A DNA stretch of 64,000 bases from Gyrodactylus bullatarudis (Eukaryota > Platyhelminthes > Monogenea > Gyrodactylidea > Gyrodactylidae): positions 1 to 64,000 of the forward strand of contig SSNU01000054.1 in the NCBI GenBank assembly GCA_012064415.1, given 5' to 3'. Each line of letters starts with the position of its first letter. The first letter of the stretch is position 1. The notes beneath the pieces are model-generated. The model had not been told where the DNA came from. It saw only the letters and a list, made by a program, of their open reading frames with translations, and searched no databases. The position numbers and the translations under genes are program-made. Below, piece after piece: positions 57,056 to 64,000 of the stretch.

Positions 57056-59930
57056 ATGAATGATGAAGCCTTTAATCAACAAATAGTCAAGGAAATTAAC
57101 TCAATTCAAAATCTTAAAGTAAAATGATCAGATAAAACTTTTGTAGTTACAAAACTGTTATTTGCCATCATTCATTGCTGAAAGATGCAAACATGATCCT
57201 TGTCTCAAGAAATACTTGATTAGATCCAAAGAGAAAAAAACAGGAATTTCTTTTAATTTGATTCGGAGAAAATTAACGAATTCAAATTCAATACAAATCC
57301 AATATCTTAACAACAACGATGCAAACAACAAGATTGCCATAATCTTTGATTCCTCATCCCAATGTCCGGAGATTAACTCAATTGAGATTGTCAACTGTAC
57401 TCTGGGCAGTTGTTGCAGGAACCTGAGTAGATTCCTCAAGCGAAATGGTGACATTGAAGAGTTCTCATTAACCTCTTCCATCGTGGATCCAGAATTGGTA
57501 GAGGAACTTTTGAGTTCCCTCTCGTATAATGCAAAGATGAGGAATCTGGATTTGTCCTGGAACAACTTTAACGATTCCATAGCTGAACGCATTGTTCAAG
57601 TGCTCGAGGATAAACTTGATCTGACCACAATTAACTTGAGCAACACTGGGCTAGAAGAGAATTTCGTCTCGAGTTTTGGCAAAATTGATCCTCTGACATC
57701 ACTGAAATATCTCAATCTATCATGGAATGTGTCATTGTCACGTTTCAGCCTGAATTTGTCAAAATTTATCCTTTTAAAGTGCCCAAATTTGGAAGAATTG
57801 ATCTACAACAATAACATTCTCGGGAATAATGAAGCGGGTTTCAAAAGTTTTGGAAATCTCGTCAAAAAACTAAAATGTCTAAGAAGAATAAGTCTCGTTG
57901 ATAATAATCTAAAGAGAGAGGCATCGTTGACATTTTTGCGGTTAGCCCTGGGAAGTAAAACTATTGAGGATATTTGTTTGCAGCGTAATGGTCTTATTGT
58001 TCCATCGCAACTACTCGAACTGGTGTCGATGAGTAGGGATATTTCACTGAAGACTCTTGATTTAACGGTAAATTTTGTTTAAACGGCATTTTATAATTTT
58101 CTCCTTGATTTAGTGAATAGTCTGCAATCTGAATTAAAATTAGTGAACCTACTTTAAAGTAACTAGAATTATAAAAAAATATAAGCCCATAATGTGTCAT
58201 ATATTTTAGGATATTGAAATAGACAAAAAGTTCTACCATCTAATCGATAGTATGAGATATCAAAATCAAAACTTTACCTGCTTTTGGGGTCGTCAACGGG
58301 AGAATATCAATCAATTAGGAGACAACCCATTCGGTATGTTTATCCAGATATTGAACATGTTCCGATTGACTTTTCTCAGTGAATATTACTTTTACTACTT
58401 TCCAATATTGAGGAAATATTCAAGGCATAATGTCAGCTTTCCATATACCCTTCCTGATGGAGTGAGTGCCCAAATATTTTCTCTTGTTTAAAGTATTCAC
58501 GAAAACCATAAGTCTATTTATTAATTTAAGCTCATTTAAAATAAAATTATTGAATTTGATGTAGGACCTTCGTTAGAAAGCCTGCCATTTTCACTTTCTA
58601 AGCTGACCCCATTACAATCACGAATCATTAAAAGAAATATGGAATTTAGTGATTTGGAATCAAACCAAATAATTAGGAATACCTTTAATTCTAACTAATA
58701 AAGGCGATCTAAATAAAATTAAACGTAATGAGCAGAGCCTCAAAAATAGTAGCTTAAAAATCGCAGAATAGTATACAAACGATAGAATAAACTACTATTT
58801 TAAGTTTATTATATCATCTACTTAAAAGTAATGAGATTTGAATATTAATAGTAAATCATTTTATTGAAAATCTTTATTAAAGTGTAATATCTTCGAGTTG
58901 ATACATGTGATCGCATATTACAGTGAATTCATCAGGATATTAATTTGTGAACTTTAGGCTTTTCAGCTTTTAAGGAATGAGATGCTTTGGAACGCGACAT
59001 GGTAATCAAAATTTTTAGTAAGTTATAAGTTATAACTTATAACCCAGGGTACTATGCAACCTTGAAATCTTTCATTATCAATTTTAAAGCCTTTGAAATT
59101 TTAAGTTAGAACTTCTTGTGCAATTTAGTAAAATTACAGTAGTTTTTGAGGCTCTGGTAATAAGGGTTCTTTTGATTCCTACTTATTAGCAGGTGAAAAC
59201 TGAATTTTACTATTCTTGATTTTATCATTTTCAAGATCTGTTTAGTATAAATTATAAAATAAACTATATGATTGCGGAATATAATCAAATTTATCAAAGC
59301 TTTATCAACATTAAAATTCTCAATCATTTGTTATCCAAACGTTTCAACGGTGATTGTTTTCATATGGTTTGTTTAATTCTAATTCTGATTGGACAAAACT
59401 GATGAGATCATGAAAATATAAAATTAGTGATTAATAAGCTTGTCGTACCTAATGAAGTAGGCGTGTGAAGACAATCAACATCGACACGTTTTGATGACCA
59501 ATGGCTGAGAATTCTAATGATGACTTAAGTTTGAAAATTTTTCCATCGAATCTCACTAAAGGGTTTACATGCTAATAAAAAAGATTTATTTATTATTACA
59601 ACAGAAGCCGATTGTCCCAGTTGTACCAAGACTCAAAACAATGGAGGTTGTTTTGGTGAGCTTTTCTATTCAGTTAACTAAAAAGTTTACTAATTTAATC
59701 TTATTTCTATCCTAGGATGTTCTGAATGTTGGTTACTGATTTTTAATTATGAGTAATTTTAGCGATACAAACTGTGCAGAACTGAGGTAGAATTAAAGGA
59801 GATTTCCTACTCCCTGGACCCAGATGATTCAGGAATAGTTGACCTGACCAAGTTGATGGAGGTTGATTCGATGACAGTGACGCCAACAGAATTATTTGAA
59901 GTAGAAGAAATTCAAGAAACTTTGATTTGA
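57056..59930 (+). CDS. Leucine-rich repeat protein of unknown role
   Basis: Five exons, all phase 0: 57056-57118, 57147-58067, 58210-58461, 59605-59655, 59763-59930; 484 residues. Intron 1 is 28 nt. Exon 2 contains a series of RNI/LRR-type repeats of about 28 residues (IEEFSLTSSIVD, MRNLDLSWNNFND, LTTINLSNTGLEE, LKYLNLSWNVSLS, LRRISLVDNNLKR, IEDICLQRNGL, LKTLDL). The C-terminal part is not repeated, ends acidic (PTELFEVEEIQETLI) and has no signal peptide or membrane segment, so the protein is probably cytoplasmic or nuclear. I cannot name an orthologue. The stop codon overlaps AATAAA (59930-59935), and the next gene converges from the right. Intron 3 carries a Penelope-type inverted repeat. 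Confidence 0.72.
58560..59310. other. Intron sequence without recognised content
   Basis: This is part of the long intron 58462-59604 of the LRR gene. It is AT-rich; I see no coding exon or repeat here apart from the inverted-repeat element that follows it. Confidence 0.4.
59313..59520. repeat. Penelope-type inverted repeat pair
   Basis: The left arm (TTATCCAAACGTTTCAACGG, 59331 onward) pairs with the right arm (TCGACACGTTTTGATGACCA, ending near 59515). The right part matches the complement of 51060-51230. It lies in an intron of the LRR gene. Confidence 0.6.
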
Positions 59931-60001
59931 ATAAACTGACCTTATTTTTTTCTGATGAGTTTTTTTTATATTTTAGAAAAGCATTTATTAAATTTATTGA
60001 C

Positions 60002-60515
60002 TTAGCAGCATCCACAGCCATGACAACCACCACAGCCACCATGACATCCGTGACCGCCCCAGCCACCGTGACCACCGTGACAGCCACCGTGGTGACCATG
60101 GCAGCAACCACCATGGTGGCCGCCACCGCAAGCGCCTCCACAGCATCCGGATTCGTGTCCGCCACCATGGCATCCGCCCTCACAGCATTCGGAGCAGCTG
60201 CAGTGTCTGCAGGCTCTGTGGTAGCCACCATGACAACCACCAGATTGATGGCCACCACCGCCGTGTTGCCAGCCGTGGCCGCCACCATGACATTGACCAC
60301 CGCCACCGTGGCAGCCACCATGATGGCCACAGCCACCACAGCAGCCATGATGACCGCCACAACCATGGTGGCCACCATGACAGCCCCATGGGCAACATCC
60401 ACAACCACAACCGCAACCACAACCTCCACAGCAAGGTCTAAAGAGATTTTAAATTTAAATTTCTAATTTTTCATCTCCGTTACCTGTTAACTCACCCACA
60501 GCAACCACAACACAT
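60002..60515 (-). CDS. Small Cys/Gly/His-rich protein
   Basis: Two exons (60515-60496 and 60437-60002), separated by a 58-nt intron, give 151 residues. The chain starts MCCGCCGPCCGGCGCGCGCG and goes on with CHGG, HHGCGG and GGCHGGHGGWGGHGCHGGC units up to CHGCGCC. Gly, Cys and His make up most residues; there are few charged residues and almost no aliphatic ones. There is no signal peptide. The region is much more GC-rich than its surroundings. Composition suggests metal binding or a disulphide- or metal-cross-linked structural or cuticle protein; I do not assign a family. An AATAAA lies just after the stop on the minus strand. Other frames across it are long but have no ordinary composition, and the splice-supported Cys-rich frame starts with ATG. 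Confidence 0.75.
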
Positions 60516-62390
60516 GTTTTTTATCTAGTAAAGATGGAAGGTGTTTGAATACTTGATAAATAAACTAATACTTGATCTGCTTTTATATTAAATTCAAGAA
60601 TCATTCAGTAAATAAGCTCGTAGAGAATAATGTGCTCAATCTTCAAATGTGATAAAACTGCAAAACGATTCACCATTTACTCTTGACTCAAATTTAGACC
60701 AAAATTCGCAGACCATCTTATCATTAATCTCGGATTTAGAAATTTACACAAAAGCAAAAACTGTTCAGTCTATACTATAGACTCTGTAGGTGTATTGATG
60801 AAGAGTACACAGGAGATTTATGGATTGTAATGGAATGAATTCAGACTCTAGTAATTGAGTGATAACATTAGCAATCAGGGATTGCCAACCACATACTAAG
60901 ATGAAATATGTTCTATTCCAACTAAATCTAACTCAAATATACCAAGGTAATTGAAGTTTATAGGAATAGTTATTTTGAACACATTAGTCTGGTATATATA
61001 GTGTTTTGAAGAATTTCTCTTTCAACCAAAGCCTCATACTCTTTTTGCCTAAGATGTCCCGTAACCGTTGTATTTTTTTGAATAAGATTTTCAGAAAGCC
61101 GAGTCAAAAGGCATACATTAACCTTTTAGAAAATCAAAAAAAATTAAGGAGATGTATTTGTAATTTCAAGTTTTCAATTAAAGGTTTCTGACTAGGAGAG
61201 CCAATAGGAAATGAAAATCGAAATTTCTTCCTTACATAAAAAATATTTCTGATGAATGAATTAATGTAACACCATAATTTCGAAATCAAATACTTCTTTT
61301 TATTCAAATTTTACATTTCAAGGAATATGCTTAATCTTAATTGATAATATGATTCATCTTTTAATTGTTCTTTATTCTTTTATTTGAGAAAAAACAACAA
61401 CAACAAAATTTCAAGGCCAAGGTATACATTATTAGTACAATAGGTATTATTATATTATATATAGATTTTGGAAGTATATTCTATCAATATCATTCCATTT
61501 TGATTTCAACATGAGGATGAACAATGATTCTTCGAGCTGACAAGAGAAGAACACAAATTTTTTTGAAAGAATAAAATCCAACTGATATATGTATTGTAAA
61601 TATATATATATAAGGAATCTTTAAAATTTATATAATGAGAGGGGGGAACTCAGTCTATATATAAATCATGATTAATGAGATATAAATTTAATAATACACA
61701 TTAGAGGGAGATATATTTATAAGTGGTCCAATAGTTTGTTGTTGGCCTATCCCCTTTGGTCAATATCAAACATGATAAAATATATGTATTTATTTTATGA
61801 TCTGATTGTAATTGTTTCTTGTATTTTGCAAGTTGATCTTGGCAAGTGTATTTTTAACGTACATATTAATAAGAATTCGACAATGCAACATATATATATA
61901 TATAACTCTTGAGTCGCATAGGTGAGCAAAACAAAACAAAATAATAATAATAATTAGGATCAATTAAGTACACATGTTCCAAAGCGAATTTCTTTTACCA
62001 TTTCTTATATATATATCAGAGTATAAAAATATAAACCAAAGGCTTCTTTGTGATGTCATTGTCCTTCTCGTAAAAGAGAAAAGAGAGAGATACAATAGGA
62101 ATTAATAAATAATAAATCAATTTTGGCCGGCGCAAAAAAATCATTTGAAAGAGAAGAAAATACATAACTATATATTGGTATCTAGGCACAAGGCGAACAC
62201 ACACAAGGCAGTTGGTTATAAATGGCTTGCGGATTTAAGGCAAAATATATAATATTCTGTATTTATTCTGGGGATAGTATATGAAAATGGTTTCCTATCC
62301 TCCAAAAAAAACAAGGGGTTCAAGGTATCACATGATTTGGGTCTGTCATGTTGAATGATAGTAATAATGCCATAGTAGTTTTGTACGAGA
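60516..62390. other. Intergenic / probable 3' UTR, AT-rich with TA microsatellites
   Basis: 60950-61170 holds a decayed Penelope-type end that matches 56721-56950 on the same strand. From 61300 onward the sequence is rich in A/T runs and TATATA tracts (61600, 61895, 62010) and is probably the 3' UTR or downstream region of the minus-strand gene at 62.4-64 kb. I see no gene in it. Confidence 0.45.
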
Positions 62391-63972
62391 TCAATTTTGT
62401 TGGTTAGTAATTGTAGACTGTGGTTGAATATGCAGGGTTTGATAGATGGACTCGGAGATGGAACCACCTCCAGTTTGGTCAGTATGCCTTGAATGGTCAG
62501 AGTTGGTTGATCTGTGATCTTGCAAGATCATGTGATATTGACTGGCACCTGCAGGGTCAGGGTGTTGTTGATGGAGATGATCTGAGGAGAGACGATTTTG
62601 ACCAGTGTTTGCTCCATTACTATTAGCTGACATTGGATGTTCGTAAGCTTATTGTAAATATTTTTGTGTTAATCTTAATTCAAATGTGTGAATCATGAAG
62701 GAAACCAGTTTTGAGCAATTTTCAATACGATCCATGGATCAACTACCAGAAAAGGGAATTTGAAAATTGCTCAAAACGAGAACTCAAATATATTCCAAGG
62801 AATTTTTCATAAAAAATATCACATTAAAGATACCTTTTATATTGTTAATTCATTCAAGTAAACTCTTTATTGGCTAGAACGTCCATGAGCTCGATAGAAT
62901 AATGGTTGGTTAGTTAACTTAAGAATAAAAATAAAATTTTCAAAGTAAAAATACTGCAATTATAATTTATAAAAATACAAATTTTTCTAGAGTAGAGTAT
63001 GGGGATCAGCCAAAATTGGTTTAGAACTCACATTGCGAGGTGAAGAAGGACGAAAGAATAATTGGATTGTCATGGCAGAGCATTTCTTCTGAAATCTTAT
63101 TTCCCCTCATTCCAGGGCAGTCTATTGAAAGAAAGAAGATTTAGGTACCATCGATCAGCATGAAACTTGGGACTTCTTCCAAAGTTTGTCAAAAACTAAT
63201 TCTATTGTAAAGTAGGATTAATCCTGAAAATATGTCCCATTTTTCTTGCATTAGTCGCCCCATGTGATAGTTAAGAGCGATTAGAATGAGGTAAAAGACT
63301 TTTTTGGTTTCTTGTTAGAGTTTCGTATTTTTTAAATGTAAAAAAAATTAGGAATACTGTAGAATAAAAGTGGTCTTCTTACTTAGTTTTCTTAATAGGT
63401 AATACCTAAGAGGCTAAGTAGTCTTGTGAACTAAAATTTTATCATTTCACTAAGAGGGAGAAAGAGTTTACTTACAGACGAATCTGATTGGTTCAAAAGT
63501 ACAGGTTTGAAAAGGAACCAATCAGAATAATTTGGTGAATATTCACAGAGAATTTGACTAAATAAAAACTTACGATTATTTCCAGAGGGATTAGAATTGG
63601 TCATGAGAAGATCTTCAGGTTGGAGATGGTTCAGGTTAAAATCTGTTGTATTTGAATTTTGGCTATGATTTGGGTTTGAATAAGACAAGAGGAGACTTTG
63701 GCCATTATCAATTGAGTTTCCGTTCGCTGATGAAGATGGTTGATTAGCATAAAATAGCTGATGGTCCACTTGGCAAGAATTGGCAGCTATATTTGAGAGA
63801 GGAGAACTTTCATCAGAGTTTGAGGCCTCTGATGAACAATTGCTAATGAGGGAATTGTTGGCTGAATTTCGTGTATGCCGGCGTGAGTTCTTTGCTGATG
63901 TTAATGGATTTCTTGGATCATTCGGAAAACGATGCTTACCCATGCCAGTCATGTTATTATTGTCATGATGTA
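62391..63972 (-). CDS. 3' part of a Ser/Asn/His-rich protein gene, unrecognised
   Basis: Exon A is 63972-63574. It begins after a good acceptor, so the gene continues beyond the window; a Met 21 bases inside is possible but not needed. It encodes MGKHRFPNDPRNPLTSAKNS, then Ser/Asn-rich sequence. Exon B is 63121-63032 (CPGMRGNKISEEMLCHDNP) and keeps the phase. The last exon starts at 62648. Entered in phase from exon B it stops after eight residues; entered in another phase it encodes about 85 residues rich in Asn, Gln, His and Ser (SANSNGANTGQNRLSS), ending at 62391. Alternative splicing or an exon I have missed could explain this. Composition resembles disordered tails of transcription or RNA-binding regulators; no domain is visible. 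Confidence 0.5.
62708..62777. repeat. Perfect 18-bp hairpin
   Basis: GTTTTGAGCAATTTTCAA (62708-62725) is followed after 34 bases by its exact complement TTGAAAATTGCTCAAAAC (62760-62777). It lies in the intron before the last exon of the Ser/Asn-rich gene. Confidence 0.85.
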
Positions 63973-64000
63973 CTAAAATTAAAAAATAAACATGTTTAAA

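Noticed and set aside
59743..60466. Long open frames on both strands (Val/Ala-rich, Thr/Ala-rich, Trp/Arg/Leu-rich) across the GC-rich block
   Set aside because: These are other frames of the Cys/Gly/His-rich gene. Their extreme composition follows from reading its repetitive codons out of frame, and they lack supporting splice sites.
1..64000. tRNA, rRNA and CRISPR arrays
   Set aside because: No cloverleaf with a B-box of the GGTTCGAATCC type was noticed, no rRNA-like stretch and no regularly spaced direct repeats. A covariance-model scan would be needed to exclude tRNAs with certainty.

Overview
The window is animal nuclear DNA: AT-rich, with spliced genes that have metazoan orthologues or family members (UFM1, EDRF1, ENY2, a GMAP-210-like golgin, a DEG/ENaC-type channel) and many DNA transposons, LINE fragments and Penelope-like elements. 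Several introns are extremely short (25, 28, 29, 29 and 35 nt), while others run to 2-6 kb and are filled with mobile elements. Introns this short are known in dicyemid mesozoans, but the sequence alone does not fix the taxon. All spliced models were built by hand from GT/AG sites and reading-frame phase.

Layout. 1.09-13.9 kb (-): a long ER-type coiled-coil protein (kinectin/p180-like), running off the left edge, with an internally duplicated block of exons. 14.6-14.96 kb (-): UFM1. 15.06-18.8 kb (+): a GMAP-210-like golgin whose start codon lies 106 bp from that of UFM1. 19.2-44.1 kb (-): one 10-exon gene encoding a divergent DEG/ENaC-type two-TM channel; its introns hold a MULE-derived pair of elements, a Penelope-like element, a hAT MITE, a LINE, two Tc1/mariner-like MITEs and a piggyBac MITE. 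46.3-56.4 kb (+): EDRF1 in 9 exons, with ENY2 nested antisense in intron 1 and an intact-looking MULE transposase, a Ginger2-like element and Penelope fragments in later introns. 57.06-59.93 kb (+): an LRR protein. 60.0-60.5 kb (-): a small Cys/Gly/His-rich protein, convergent with it. 62.4-64.0 kb (-): the 3' part of an unrecognised Ser/Asn-rich protein gene.

The cellular genes are mostly housekeeping: ER/Golgi membrane organisation (kinectin-like, UFM1, golgin) and transcription (EDRF1, ENY2). Nothing suggests they form a pathway cluster. The most notable features are the micro-introns, the nested ENY2 gene, the domain-level exon duplication, the unusual channel, and the mobile elements (nine types with readable termini, several with clear target-site duplications and one with hammerhead-ribozyme-like motifs).
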